A stretch of DNA of 64,000 bases from Microbacterium rhizosphaerae (GTDB lineage Bacteria; Actinomycetota; Actinomycetes; Actinomycetales; Microbacteriaceae). The notes beneath the pieces are model-generated. The model worked only from the letters and a program-made list of their open reading frames with translations, searched no databases and was not told the origin of the DNA. The stretch covers positions 1,178,001 to 1,242,000 of the forward strand of contig NZ_CP139368.1 in the NCBI RefSeq assembly GCF_034120055.1, written 5' to 3'. Positions 34,686-43,574 of the stretch are shown here, piece by piece. Within the stretch, counting starts at the first letter, position 1. Each line of letters begins with the position of its first letter. Position numbers and translations under genes: made by a program.

Positions 34686-35512
34686 GACATCGCCGCCAGC
34701 TTCTCGAGGCGCAGGGCGCGCCGTGCGCGCTCCTGCCCGGGGTCGGGGACGGGCACCGCTTCGAGCAGCGCCTTCGTGTAGTCGTCCTGCGGGTGTCCGT
34801 AGATGTCCGCGACACTGCCCGCCTCGGCGATCACGCCCTTGTTCAGCACGACGATGCGCGAGCAGAGGTACTTGACCACCGCGAGGTCGTGGGAGACGAA
34901 CAGGACCGTGAGATCGAGCTGCCGCTGCATGTCCTTGAGGAGGTTCAGCACCTGCGCCTGCACCGACACGTCCAACGCGGACACGGGCTCGTCGCACAGC
35001 AGCACGCGGGGACCGACGACCAGTGCCCGCACGATGGCTATGCGCTGGCGCTGACCGCCGGAGAAATGCCGGGGATTGCGGTCGAGGTGCTCGGGCAGGA
35101 GGCCGACCGTATGCATGAGCTCGTCGACCCGCGCGCGACGCTCCCGCGCCGAGAACCCGCCGATGACGAGCATCGGCTCCTCGACGATCTGTCGCACCGT
35201 CATGCGCGGGTCGAGGCTCGAGTACGGGTCCTGGAACACCATCTGGACCTCGCGCCGGTAGCGCTCGAGCTCGCCGTGCCGAGGATGCGCCGGGTCGATG
35301 CCGTCGTACCGGATCGAGCCGGACGTCTCCTTCTCGAGCCCGACGACGCAGCGGATGATGGTGGACTTGCCCGAGCCGGACTCGCCCACGAGCCCGAGGA
35401 TCTCACCCTGACGCACCTCGAACGTGACGTCCTCCAGGGCTTGATGGGCGCGACGGCCGCGGCCGAACCGCTTGGAGAGGCCGTCTACGCGGAGCAGCAC
35501 ATCGCCGTTCAT
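34682..35512 (-). CDS. Peptide-type ABC transporter ATP-binding protein (OppF/DppF-like)
   Basis: A 276-residue ATPase with Walker [11 protein letters not shown]-loop MVFQDPYSSLDPRMTV, signature FSGGQRQRIAIVRAL, Walker B VLLCDEPVSALD and the switch VLFVSHDLAV. The C-terminal oligopeptide-transporter extension is short (YTKALLEAVPVPDP). The DPYSSLDPR block is the usual mark of OppF/DppF subunits. The ATG at 35512 overlaps the stop of the OppD-like gene. It is the last transporter gene of the operon. Confidence 0.92.
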   Translation of the reverse strand: MNGDVLLRVDGLSKRFGRGRRAHQALEDVTFEVRQGEILGLVGESGSGKSTIIRCVVGLEKETSGSIRYDGIDPAHPRHGELERYRREVQMVFQDPYSSLDPRMTVRQIVEEPMLVIGGFSARERRARVDELMHTVGLLPEHLDRNPRHFSGGQRQRIAIVRALVVGPRVLLCDEPVSALDVSVQAQVLNLLKDMQRQLDLTVLFVSHDLAVVKYLCSRIVVLNKGVIAEAGSVADIYGHPQDDYTKALLEAVPVPDPGQERARRALRLEKLAAMS

Positions 35513-36387
35513 GCGGCGCTTCCTTCCTGCAGATAGTCGGCGACGGTCATCAGCCGCACAGCGGGGTCGGCATCCAGCCGCGGCACGGAGCCGATGAGGC
35601 CCCGCGTGTACGGGTGCTGCGGGCGGGCGAACAGGTCGTCGACCGGCTGTTCCTCGACCACCCGGCCGCGGAACATGACGGCGACGCGCTGCGCGAGGCC
35701 CGCCACGATCGCCAGGTCGTGCGTGATGAACAGCACGGCGAGATTCAGCTCGCGGGACTGCTCCTCGAGAAGGTCGAGCACCTGCTCCTGCACGCGCACG
35801 TCGAGTGCGGTCGTCGGCTCGTCGGCGATCAGCAGCTTCGGCTCGGCGATGAGCGCGGCCGCCATGACCACGCGCTGCCGCATGCCGCCGGAGAACTGGC
35901 CCGGGTACGCCTTCAGCCGCTCCGCCGCCTTCGGCACCCGCAGTCCGTCGAGCATCTCGGCCGCCCGCTGGTAGGCGTCCTTCTTGGAGACGCCGCGCAC
36001 GAGCAACGGCTCGGCCACCTGCTCGCCGATCGTCAGCACCGGGTTGAGTGCCGTCATCGGGTCCTGGAAGATCATCGAGATCTCCGCTCCGCGGAGGGCG
36101 CGGATGACGTGGCGCGGTGCGCCGATCAGCTCCCGCCCCTCCCACTCGATCGAGCCGCCCAGGCGGAGGTGCGGGTCGAGCCGAAGGATGGCGCGGGCGG
36201 TGATCGACTTGCCGGAGCCGGACTCGCCCACGAGCGCCACACGCTCGCCGGGCCGGATCGAGAGGCAGAGGTCGTCGACGAGCGTCAGGTCGCCGAGCCC
36301 TCCGCCGATGCGCTCCTTCTCGGGGACGTGGACAGTGAGCGCGTCGATCGACAGCAGCGGAGCCGTCGACGGGGATGTCACGGACAT
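35509..36387 (-). CDS. Peptide-type ABC transporter ATP-binding protein (OppD/DppD-like)
   Basis: A 292-residue ATPase with Walker [11 protein letters not shown]-loop [16 protein letters not shown], signature [15 protein letters not shown], Walker [13 protein letters not shown] and the switch LFITHDLAI. The DPMTALNP block is the OppD/DppD signature. The C-terminal [12 protein letters not shown] belongs to the oligopeptide transporter tail. It pairs with the OppF-like ATPase downstream. The ATG at 36387 shares one base with the stop of the permease gene. Confidence 0.92.
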   Translation of the reverse strand: MSVTSPSTAPLLSIDALTVHVPEKERIGGGLGDLTLVDDLCLSIRPGERVALVGESGSGKSITARAILRLDPHLRLGGSIEWEGRELIGAPRHVIRALRGAEISMIFQDPMTALNPVLTIGEQVAEPLLVRGVSKKDAYQRAAEMLDGLRVPKAAERLKAYPGQFSGGMRQRVVMAAALIAEPKLLIADEPTTALDVRVQEQVLDLLEEQSRELNLAVLFITHDLAIVAGLAQRVAVMFRGRVVEEQPVDDLFARPQHPYTRGLIGSVPRLDADPAVRLMTVADYLQEGSAA

Positions 36388-37343
36388 CAGGACCTCCTCG
36401 AGGCGGGGTCGGCGAGGGTGCGCACCGCGTCGCCGACCAGTCCGAACGCGATGGCGCCGATCGTGATCGCGATGCCGGGGAAGAGCGAGATCCACCAGGC
36501 GGTCGTGATGTACTGCTGGCCCTGCGCGATCATCGACCCCCAGTCGGGGCTCGGCGGCGGGGCGCCCACGCCGAGGAACGCGAGACCCGAGATCATGACG
36601 ATCGTTCCGGAGATCTCCATGCTCGCCTGCACGTAGATGGCGTCGAGCGAGTTCGGCAGCGCGTGACGGACCATGAGCCGCAGACGCGACACCCCGAGGA
36701 TGCGGGCGGCCTCCACGAAAGAGGACGCCATGGTCTCGCGCAGGATGCCGCGCGTGAGTCGGGCGGTGCTCGGCCACGACGCCGCGACCATCGCGATGAT
36801 GATCGACGTCATCGAGGGGCCGAGGGCCGCGGCGAGACCGAGCGCGAGCACGAGGGACGGGATCGACATGAAGATGTCGCAGACGCGCATCAGGATCTCG
36901 TCCGCCCATCGCGGCAGAAGGGCCGCGACGCACGCCACGAGCACGCCGATGACCGCGGAGATGACGACGATCGCGGCTGCCGAGAGCAGAGTCAGCGCGG
37001 CGCCCGCGAGGATGCGGGACAGCACGTCGCGTCCGACGTCGTCCGTGCCGAGCCAGTGCGCGGCGCCCGGCGGCAGCATGGCGGCGCGGGTGTCCACGTC
37101 GAACGGGTCCCACGGCTGGTAGAAGAGGCCGACGATCGCGAACACGACGAGCGTCCCGACGAGGACGAACGCGAGCTTGTCGAGCATCGCGGTGTGCCGG
37201 TGGAACACGCGGCGGATCGGCCGCGCGAGGCCGGTCCCGATCGCCGACGTCCACGTCGGCACCGGTGGTGCCGGCTCGAACGGCACCGCGGGTGTCGCAC
37301 CGGCCGGCCCACCCACCGCGATGCCGGGCTCGATGTGGTTCAT
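36387..37343 (-). CDS. Peptide-type ABC transporter permease (OppC/DppC-like)
   Basis: A 318-residue permease with a long Pro/Ala-rich cytosolic N-terminus of about 55 residues, then a first helix, [22 protein letters not shown]. The characteristic [17 protein letters not shown] of OppC proteins and the EAA-loop [22 protein letters not shown] follow. The ATG at 37343 overlaps the stop of the OppB-like gene by four bases. Confidence 0.91.
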   Translation of the reverse strand: MNHIEPGIAVGGPAGATPAVPFEPAPPVPTWTSAIGTGLARPIRRVFHRHTAMLDKLAFVLVGTLVVFAIVGLFYQPWDPFDVDTRAAMLPPGAAHWLGTDDVGRDVLSRILAGAALTLLSAAAIVVISAVIGVLVACVAALLPRWADEILMRVCDIFMSIPSLVLALGLAAALGPSMTSIIIAMVAASWPSTARLTRGILRETMASSFVEAARILGVSRLRLMVRHALPNSLDAIYVQASMEISGTIVMISGLAFLGVGAPPPSPDWGSMIAQGQQYITTAWWISLFPGIAITIGAIAFGLVGDAVRTLADPASRRS

Positions 37344-38362
37344 GCGGGCGCTCCCACCTGGGCGTGACGGATGCGCGGATCGAGCACGATCTGGAACAGA
37401 TCGACCACGAGCGCGGTGATGACGAAGACGGCGCCGATCACGAACACGGCCGCGAGCACCGAGAACGTGTCGTGATTGAAGATCGCCTGGTACAGGTAGC
37501 TGCCGACGCCGGGAAGTCCGAACACGGCCTCGACGAGTACCGCGGCGCTGAACATCCAGCCGAACTGCATGCCGAAGATCGTGAGCACGGACCCGAGACA
37601 CGAGCGCAGCGCATGGTGCAGGATGACCCGACGTCGCGGGACGCCCTTCGAGATGGCGAAGGTGACATAGTCCGACTTCAGCGCGGTCATCATGTTCGAG
37701 CGGATGATGCGCGCCAGCGTCGCGATGAACGGAGTGCTGAGCGCCAGAGCCGGCAGGAACAGGTGGTCGACCGAGTCGACGACGTTGCCGACGTTCCCGA
37801 ACAGCAACGAGTCGACGACGGTGAAGCCCGTCACGTCGGGCGGCGCCATCCCGACGCTGTTGGTGCCCGAGATGGGGAACCAGCCGAGCAGCGAGCCGAG
37901 CACCCACCGCATCATGATCGCAAGCCAGAAGACGGGGACGCCGCCGGCGAGCACCATGATGATCCTGCCGGCGACATCGCCCGCCTTCCCCTCGTTGGCG
38001 GCCGCGACGATGCCGAGCGGCGCTGCGATGACGACGGTGATGAGCATGCCGAGCACCACCAGCTGGACGGTCGTCGGCAGGACGGCCCGGAGATCCGCGA
38101 CGACATTCTGGTGCGTGATGACGGACGTGCCCAGATCGCCGTGGATCAGGCGTCCGAGGTACTGGAAGTACTGGACGATGAGCGGCTGGTCGAGCCCGAG
38201 CACCTCTCTGATGTGCGCGACCTGCTCCGGTGTCGCGAGCCGACCCGCGGCGACGCGCGCGACGTCGCCGGGGATCAGCTTCGAGATGAAGAACACGATC
38301 GTCGCGACGCCCCACAGGGAGAAGAGGGCGAGGCCGATGCGTCTGATGAGGAATCGGGTCAT
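37340..38362 (-). CDS. Peptide-type ABC transporter permease (OppB/DppB-like)
   Basis: A 340-residue permease starting MTRFLIRRIGLALFSLWGVA, a classic OppB N-terminus. It has IPGDVARVAAGRLATPEQV, LGLDQPLIVQYFQYL and HGDLGTSV, then six helices and the EAA-loop FAISKGVPRRRVILHHALR. The ATG at 38362 lies 22 bases after the binding-protein stop. It partners the OppC-like protein in the heterodimeric channel. Confidence 0.92.
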   Translation of the reverse strand: MTRFLIRRIGLALFSLWGVATIVFFISKLIPGDVARVAAGRLATPEQVAHIREVLGLDQPLIVQYFQYLGRLIHGDLGTSVITHQNVVADLRAVLPTTVQLVVLGMLITVVIAAPLGIVAAANEGKAGDVAGRIIMVLAGGVPVFWLAIMMRWVLGSLLGWFPISGTNSVGMAPPDVTGFTVVDSLLFGNVGNVVDSVDHLFLPALALSTPFIATLARIIRSNMMTALKSDYVTFAISKGVPRRRVILHHALRSCLGSVLTIFGMQFGWMFSAAVLVEAVFGLPGVGSYLYQAIFNHDTFSVLAAVFVIGAVFVITALVVDLFQIVLDPRIRHAQVGAPA

Positions 38363-38384
38363 GGCGTGGTCCGTGATCGGTCCG

Positions 38385-39959
38385 TCAGCGGGACATCCGC
38401 AGGGTGCCGACGTTGAAGTCCTGCTGCGTCGGCGAGAACGGGATCGTCTGCACCTTCTTGTCGGACACCATCGCCACCGAGGGGTTCGCGATGTAGAGCA
38501 GCGCATGGTCCGCGATGACCTGCTTCTGCACGGCCGTGTAGTCCTGGCAGGCCTTGTCGGCGCTGGTGGCGGTCTGCGCGTCGGCGAGCAGCCGGTCGAC
38601 CTTCGGGTTCGAGTACCACGTGAAGTTCGTCTTGCCCGCGGCGGACGAGTCCCATTCGCGCTGCAGCATGGGGCCGGCAGCCGGGAAGGCCGCGAAGTCC
38701 CACGCGAGGGCGATGTCGGGCATCGTCGCCTGGCTCGACACCATCTGCGAGTACTGCGGGAAGGTGACCGCGACGAGGTTCGCGTTCAGGCCGATCTTCT
38801 TCAGCGAGTCCTGCAGGATCGTGCCGGCCGCGTTGAACTCGGGAACCGTCGGCTGGTAGGCCACCGTGACGGTGGCGCCGCTCACGCCGGCCTGGTCGAT
38901 GAGCTGCTTGGCTTTGGCGAGGTCTTGCGTGGGCTTGCCGGCGTCGACCCGGCACGAGATGCCCTCGGGGAGGATCTTCGTCGCGATCGATCCCTGGTTG
39001 CCGAGAGCGCTGGAGAGGTGGCCGGAGTAGTCGTAGGCCAGCTGGATCGCCTCGCGCACCTTCTCGTCACCGGTGATCTTGCCCTGCGTGTTCAGCCACG
39101 CGTAGGTCTCGCGCGACGCCGGGATGTTCACGATCTCGTACGCGGAGTTCTTCGAGATGCCCTCGATGTCGACCGCGTTCAGGCCCATCGTGATGTCGAT
39201 GTTCCCAGCGAGCAGCTCGTCGCGAGCCGCGGTGTGGTCGCTGATCATGCGGAGGATGAGCGCCGCGGGTCGCTGATCGGTGTAGTCCCAGTACTTCTTG
39301 TAGCGCGCGAGGTCGAGCTCCTGGTTCGCCTTGTAGGTCTTGATCTCGAAGGGTCCGGAGCCCGCCTCATGCGAGCCGAGCCACCCCTGAGCGTCGTCGC
39401 TGCCCTCGTTCGCCTTCACGGTCCTCGCATCGAGGATGTAGATCGGGCTCAGGGCGCCGATGAAGTCCAGATCGGGCTTGGACAGCGTGATCACGACGTG
39501 CTTCGCATCCGGCGCTGTTGCGGACACGTAGTCGGAGAGGAACGAGGCGACGCCGGAGCCGATCTTCTTGACGCGGTCGAGCGTGTAGACGACGTCGTCC
39601 GCCGTGAACGCGTTGCCGGAGTGGAACGTGACACCGTCGCGCAGCGTCAGCGTCAGCTGGGTCGCGTCGGAGTTGAACCTCCACTCCGTCGCCAGCTTCG
39701 GGATCATCTTGCCGTCCGAGTCGTAGTCGACGAGGCGGTCGTACACACCGGCGACGTTGAAGTCGTTGTGCGCGTCCGACGCCTGCTGCGGGTCGAGCGT
39801 CTCTGCGACGTTCGAGCTGCCGACGACGATGCGAGTGGATGCGGAGGTCGAGTCGGCCGTCTGCTTCTGGCCGGTCTGCAGGCCGCAGCCGGCGAGCGCG
39901 AGGGCGGCGACTCCCGAGACGGTCACGAGCATCGTCGCTCGCAGGTGCATGCGGTTCAT
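38385..39959 (-). CDS. Peptide-type ABC substrate-binding lipoprotein (SBP family 5)
   Basis: A 524-residue extracellular binding protein. The signal peptide ends in the lipobox LAGC (Cys25). The mature protein has SSNVAETLDPQQASDAHNDFN and the family block LTLTLRDGVTFHSGNAFTADDVVYTL of the DppA/OppA/NikA family. Ligands range from peptides to nickel and opines, so the substrate is open. The ATG at 39959 (or 39950) is preceded by AAAGGA. It is separated from the upstream amidohydrolase by a perfect hairpin. Confidence 0.9.
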   Translation of the reverse strand: MNRMHLRATMLVTVSGVAALALAGCGLQTGQKQTADSTSASTRIVVGSSNVAETLDPQQASDAHNDFNVAGVYDRLVDYDSDGKMIPKLATEWRFNSDATQLTLTLRDGVTFHSGNAFTADDVVYTLDRVKKIGSGVASFLSDYVSATAPDAKHVVITLSKPDLDFIGALSPIYILDARTVKANEGSDDAQGWLGSHEAGSGPFEIKTYKANQELDLARYKKYWDYTDQRPAALILRMISDHTAARDELLAGNIDITMGLNAVDIEGISKNSAYEIVNIPASRETYAWLNTQGKITGDEKVREAIQLAYDYSGHLSSALGNQGSIATKILPEGISCRVDAGKPTQDLAKAKQLIDQAGVSGATVTVAYQPTVPEFNAAGTILQDSLKKIGLNANLVAVTFPQYSQMVSSQATMPDIALAWDFAAFPAAGPMLQREWDSSAAGKTNFTWYSNPKVDRLLADAQTATSADKACQDYTAVQKQVIADHALLYIANPSVAMVSDKKVQTIPFSPTQQDFNVGTLRMSR

Positions 39960-39978
39960 CGGATTCCTTTCGGGTTCA

Positions 39979-40002
39979 CGCCGCTCCGATCGCGGAGCGG
40001 CG
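39979..40002. terminator. Perfect 10-bp stem hairpin between amidohydrolase and binding-protein gene
   Basis: CGCCGCTCCG (39979-39988) and CGGAGCGGCG (39993-40002) pair perfectly around a four-base loop, ATCG. There is no T-run, and the ribosome binding site of the binding-protein gene follows closely in the direction of transcription. It may be a partial terminator, or an RNA-stability element that sets the binding protein apart from the amidohydrolase. Confidence 0.6.
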
Positions 40003-40011
40003 TCGTACGGA

Positions 40012-41265
40012 TCAGTGGACAGGGGACAGGGGTTCGGAGAGGGATGCCGAAGGCACAGCGGGCGTGGCGCCCGTCGCGGAGGCCGTGACGCTCGACTCGA
40101 CCTGGACCCGCGTGCGGGCGACCCACGTGCCGCCGCGCATCACATCGCGGGCGACCGGCGGTGCAGCGACGGCCTCGGCCGCATTGGCGGCGTTCACCAC
40201 CAGGAGATCGGCGGGAGCGCCCGGGGCGAGCCCGTAGCGGGTGAGGCCGAGGGCGGATGCGGCGCGATCGGTGACGAGCTCCAGAGCGAGGCGGAGGTCC
40301 TCGTCGCGATAGAACGACGACTGGAAGGCGACGTTCCGCGCCGTCTCGAGCACGTCGCCCGTGCCGAACGGCCACCACGCATCGCGGATGTTGTCGGTGC
40401 CGACGAAGACCGGCACGCCGTGGTCGACGAGCTCGCGCACGGGTGGCATGGGGCCGGCCGGGCCGTTGGTCATGACGGCCACCTGGTTCTCGGCCAGCAG
40501 GTCGAGGATGGCCCGTCGTACGTCGTCGCTGAGCGTGCCGAGGCCGAAGGCGTGGCTCATGGTCACACGACCCGCGAGCCGACCGGCGCGATGTGCGACG
40601 GCCCGGTACTCCGCCTCGGCAGCCGCGCCGACCCCGTGGAGGTGGATGTCGACATCGGCGCCGTAGCGGCGGGCCACGTCGAAGACGATGTCCAGGTGCC
40701 CGTCGAGATCGCCGTCCAGCGAGATCGGGTCGAGCCCGCCGACGCCCGTGACACCGAGCCGGAGCGCCTCTTCGAGGAGGTCGGCCACGCCGGCCTGTCC
40801 ACGGATCCCGCTCTGCGGGAACGCCACGATCTGCACGTCGAGCAGGCCCCGGAACGCCTCCTGGACAGCGAGCATCCGCTCCACTCCGCTGAGGCCGATC
40901 TCTGCGTCGACGTCGACATGGGCGCGGAGGGTGCCCGTGCCGAACTCGACCATGCGCTGGGCGAGGAGCATCGCCCGCTCGAGCGCGGTCTCGTCGAGCA
41001 GGCGGCGCTGCCGCTTCTCGACTTCGATCCGCTCGCGCACCGTCGATCCCGCCGCATGCGGCTGCCAGGGGCCCCCGAGGAACGTCTTGTCCAGATGTGC
41101 GTGCCCGTTGACGAGCAGGGGCAGGACGGCTCGCCCGCCCAGGTCTTCGTCGCCGTCGCCGAGGCATCCCGCGGCGGGGGTGATCGAGTCGATCCGGCCG
41201 GCCGAGATCGCGATGTCGACCATCGCACCCTCCCGGCTGCGACCGTTCCGCAGCATCAGTGTCAC
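40012..41265 (-). CDS. CodA-like metal-dependent amidohydrolase
   Basis: A 417-residue amidohydrolase-superfamily enzyme of the cytosine deaminase/AtzC branch. Metal ligands appear as HAHLDK near the N-terminus, HLHGVG and SHAFGLG in the middle, and the acidic ligand in GTDNIRDAWWPFGTGD, which closely follows the CodA GTDNIRD motif. The preferred start is GTG at 41265, with GGGAG five bases upstream; it gives a natural N-terminus (VTLMLRNGRS). ATGs at 41256 and 41223 are possible. It is the first gene of the leftward 11.4-kb operon and divergent from the GntR gene, so it probably acts on the compound carried by the ABC transporter. Confidence 0.83.
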   Translation of the reverse strand: MTLMLRNGRSREGAMVDIAISAGRIDSITPAAGCLGDGDEDLGGRAVLPLLVNGHAHLDKTFLGGPWQPHAAGSTVRERIEVEKRQRRLLDETALERAMLLAQRMVEFGTGTLRAHVDVDAEIGLSGVERMLAVQEAFRGLLDVQIVAFPQSGIRGQAGVADLLEEALRLGVTGVGGLDPISLDGDLDGHLDIVFDVARRYGADVDIHLHGVGAAAEAEYRAVAHRAGRLAGRVTMSHAFGLGTLSDDVRRAILDLLAENQVAVMTNGPAGPMPPVRELVDHGVPVFVGTDNIRDAWWPFGTGDVLETARNVAFQSSFYRDEDLRLALELVTDRAASALGLTRYGLAPGAPADLLVVNAANAAEAVAAPPVARDVMRGGTWVARTRVQVESSVTASATGATPAVPSASLSEPLSPVH

Positions 41266-41287
41266 TGAGACTCCCAACGTCGTCGTT

Positions 41288-41297
41288 TGGTATACAC
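41288..41297. promoter_or_regulatory. GntR/FCD operator candidate 1
   Basis: TGGTATACAC, a near match to the palindrome TGGTATACCA that FCD-type GntR regulators such as E. coli UxuR/ExuR bind. It lies 22 bases upstream of the amidohydrolase GTG in the divergent promoter with the gntR gene. Confidence 0.5.
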
Positions 41298-41350
41298 GAT
41301 TACATAGAAGGAGGGGATTTGGAACCCATAGCCGAAACAAAATCGTCGGC

Positions 41351-41360
41351 TGGTATTCCA
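41351..41360. promoter_or_regulatory. GntR/FCD operator candidate 2
   Basis: TGGTATTCCA, one base from TGGTATACCA, in the same divergent promoter 63 bp from site 1 (six helical turns). Confidence 0.5.
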
Positions 41361-41412
41361 GATTGATAACGCCGCGCCCTGGAGGAACACCGCGGACCCG
41401 GCTTCGCGGCCC

Positions 41413-41418
41413 TACAAT
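41413..41418 (+). promoter_or_regulatory. Possible -10 element of the gntR gene
   Basis: TACAAT, a good -10 hexamer, 89 bases before the GTG start. No convincing -35 is seen at the right distance, so this is tentative. Confidence 0.3.
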
Positions 41419-41506
41419 GACTCCACCCGGACGCGACCACGCGCCGGCCGCGGACGTCGTACGACCCCCTCTTGCCAGGCGGCGGACGTCAGATGGGAGG
41501 GCGACG

Positions 41507-42220
41507 GTGTCGCAGAACGAGGAGTCGACCGCGCGGGATGCCTCGCTGGCGCCGTCCGGCGAGGCGCTGGACCTGCGGGTGTACGAGCTCGTGCGGGAGC
41601 GCATCATCGACGGCACGCTGCAGCCGGGTGCGCGCATCCGCGAACGCGAGCTCGCCGAGGAGCTGCAGATCTCGCGCATCCCGATCCGCGAGGCGTTTCC
41701 GCGTCTGGAGTCCGAGGGGTTCATCAAGACCCTCCACCGCCGCGGGGCCGTCGTCGCCCAGATGACGGTGCGCGATGTCGAGGAGCTGTTCGCGGTGCGT
41801 CTGTCGCTGGAGGTGCTCGCCGCGCGCCTGGCGGCCGAGGAGTGCGCGCGTGGCGCGTCACCGGATCGTCTCATCGCGAGCCTCGACGCCGCGGGCGCCG
41901 CCGTGCACGGCGGGGCGACCGCGCACGGCGGGGGCCACGCGGCCATCGCGGCGCTGACCTCCTCGTTCCACGACGAGATCCTCGTGCTCTCGAGCAACCA
42001 GCTGCTGCAGAACCTCATGATCCCGGTGGAAGGTCGCATCCGCCGGCTGTTCCACCTCGTGGCGGACCGGGACGAGGAGCAGCTGCACCGGGAGCACCGC
42101 GACCTGTGCCTCGCGATCGGCAACGGGCAGACAGAGCTGGCAGGCTCGCTCGCCTTCGCACATGTGGAACGGTCGCGCTTCGAGACGATGCCGGTCATCG
42201 AATCACTCCTCGCACGCTGA
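41507..42220 (+). CDS. GntR-family regulator, FCD (FadR) subfamily
   Basis: A 237-residue regulator with an N-terminal winged helix (about residues 17-82: YELVRERIIDGTLQPGARIR, then RELAEELQISRIPIREAFPRLESEGF) and a C-terminal FCD all-helical ligand domain. FCD domains usually bind organic acids through a metal held by Asp/His residues. The GTG at 41507 has GGGAGG at 41495-41500. It is divergent from the amidohydrolase-ABC operon and near two operator-like sites, so it most likely controls that operon. A third site upstream of the MFS gene suggests it may reach further. Confidence 0.88.
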   Translation: MSQNEESTARDASLAPSGEALDLRVYELVRERIIDGTLQPGARIRERELAEELQISRIPIREAFPRLESEGFIKTLHRRGAVVAQMTVRDVEELFAVRLSLEVLAARLAAEECARGASPDRLIASLDAAGAAVHGGATAHGGGHAAIAALTSSFHDEILVLSSNQLLQNLMIPVEGRIRRLFHLVADRDEEQLHREHRDLCLAIGNGQTELAGSLAFAHVERSRFETMPVIESLLAR

Positions 42221-42237
42221 GCGGCCGCGGTCCGGTC

Positions 42238-43545
42238 TCAGGGAACGAGGTGGTCCTCGGCGGTGCCGTTGTAGCGCCTGAGCGCGGGGACGGCGACGCC
42301 GATGACGACGAGGGCGGCTGCCAGCAGGGATGCCGTCAGGAACGTCGTCCACGCGATGCCGAGCAGCTGTGCGACAAGGCCCACGCCGATCGCGGCCAGC
42401 GGCGTGATGCCGATCGCGAGCTCCTGCAGGCCCATCGCGCGCCCCTGCAGGCGGTGCGGCGTCGCCGCCAGCATGAGGGTCGTCTGCAGGACGCCGAAGA
42501 CGGATGACGCGAGCCCCGCGCACATCAGCAGAGCGCACGACAGCCAGAACCACTGCGAGAGGGCGAACAGCGCCCAGCAGACCGCCATCGTTCCCGTGCC
42601 GACGAGGAAGACGACGCCCTTGCGGCGGAAGTCCCCGAGCGCCGCGACAACCAGCGAACCGGCCATGCCGCCGAGGCCGAAGCACGTGAGGAGCGCACCG
42701 AGGCCGGCGGCATCGAGGTCGAGCACCTGACCTGCGAAGACGGGCATGAATCCCTGGTAGATCGAGAAGACGAGCGCGTTCGTGAGGATCGTGATCGCGA
42801 GCACGGCCGCGACGATGCGGTTGCGCAGGAGTGCGGCGGCCCCATGCGTCAGCATCCGCCATGCCGAGTCGTGGTGCCCCAGGCTGCGGACGCGATTCGC
42901 GGGCACCCCGAGCAGCGCGATCAAGGAGATGGCATACCAGCCCGTCGTGAGCCACAGGGCGGTGGAGGCGCCGAACGCCGTCAGGAGGGCGCCACCGATC
43001 GCCGGGCCGACCAGGAGGGTCGTGCTCAGCACCAGCGCATTGAGTGCGTTCGCGTTGCTCAGTCGTGCGCGCGAGACGAGCTCGACGGTCAGGGCCGAGC
43101 GCGCGGGCTGAGAGGGGGAGTGTGCGAGCCCGATCGCCAGGCCCGCGGCGAGCAGCACGAGGGAAGGGGAGCGCCCCCACGACGCCAGTGCGGCCATCGT
43201 CGCCGCCGCGACCAGCACCCAGGTGCAGGCGATGAGCAGGACGCGCCGCCGGTCGAAGCGGTCCGAGAGAACCCCGGCCAGGGGGCCGAGCAGCAGCGGT
43301 GCCATCCGCAGCGCGGTGAAGACGGCGAGGGCGACCTCGGAGCGCGTCTGCTCGTAGACCATCCAGCCGAGGATGAAGCTGTGGCTCCAGACACCGCTGA
43401 AGAAGCACACGTTCGAGACCAGCAGGGCTCGGAATCCGACGCTCTCCTGCACCGCGCCGAACGGGCGCACGAGCGGACGAGCGACCGGGACGGCGGCGCT
43501 CCGAGCGGAATTCGCGGCAGGGTTGACGGCATCCTTCGACGGCAC
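42238..43545 (-). CDS. MFS transporter, EntS-like exporter type
   Basis: A 435-residue, twelve-helix transporter of the MFS group that includes EntS/multidrug exporters. LGPLAGVLSDRFDRRRVLLI in the first half and LLTCFGLGGMAGSLVVAALGDFRRKG in the second are the inter-helix loops. I use a GTG at 43545, giving VPSKDAVNPA; the ribosome binding site there is weak, and the start is the least certain point. The perfect palindrome TGGTATACCA sits nine bases upstream of this GTG. The gene follows the YtcJ-like amidohydrolase with 29 bases between. Confidence 0.8.
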   Translation of the reverse strand: MPSKDAVNPAANSARSAAVPVARPLVRPFGAVQESVGFRALLVSNVCFFSGVWSHSFILGWMVYEQTRSEVALAVFTALRMAPLLLGPLAGVLSDRFDRRRVLLIACTWVLVAAATMAALASWGRSPSLVLLAAGLAIGLAHSPSQPARSALTVELVSRARLSNANALNALVLSTTLLVGPAIGGALLTAFGASTALWLTTGWYAISLIALLGVPANRVRSLGHHDSAWRMLTHGAAALLRNRIVAAVLAITILTNALVFSIYQGFMPVFAGQVLDLDAAGLGALLTCFGLGGMAGSLVVAALGDFRRKGVVFLVGTGTMAVCWALFALSQWFWLSCALLMCAGLASSVFGVLQTTLMLAATPHRLQGRAMGLQELAIGITPLAAIGVGLVAQLLGIAWTTFLTASLLAAALVVIGVAVPALRRYNGTAEDHLVP

Positions 43546-43553
43546 GAGCCCGA

Positions 43554-43563
43554 TGGTATACCA
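43554..43563. promoter_or_regulatory. GntR/FCD operator candidate 3 (perfect palindrome)
   Basis: TGGTATACCA is a perfect ten-base palindrome and the best of the three TGGTATxCxx sites. It is placed directly upstream of the MFS start codon, in the gap after the YtcJ-like amidohydrolase gene. Confidence 0.5.
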
Positions 43564-43574
43564 ACTCCGCTGTC

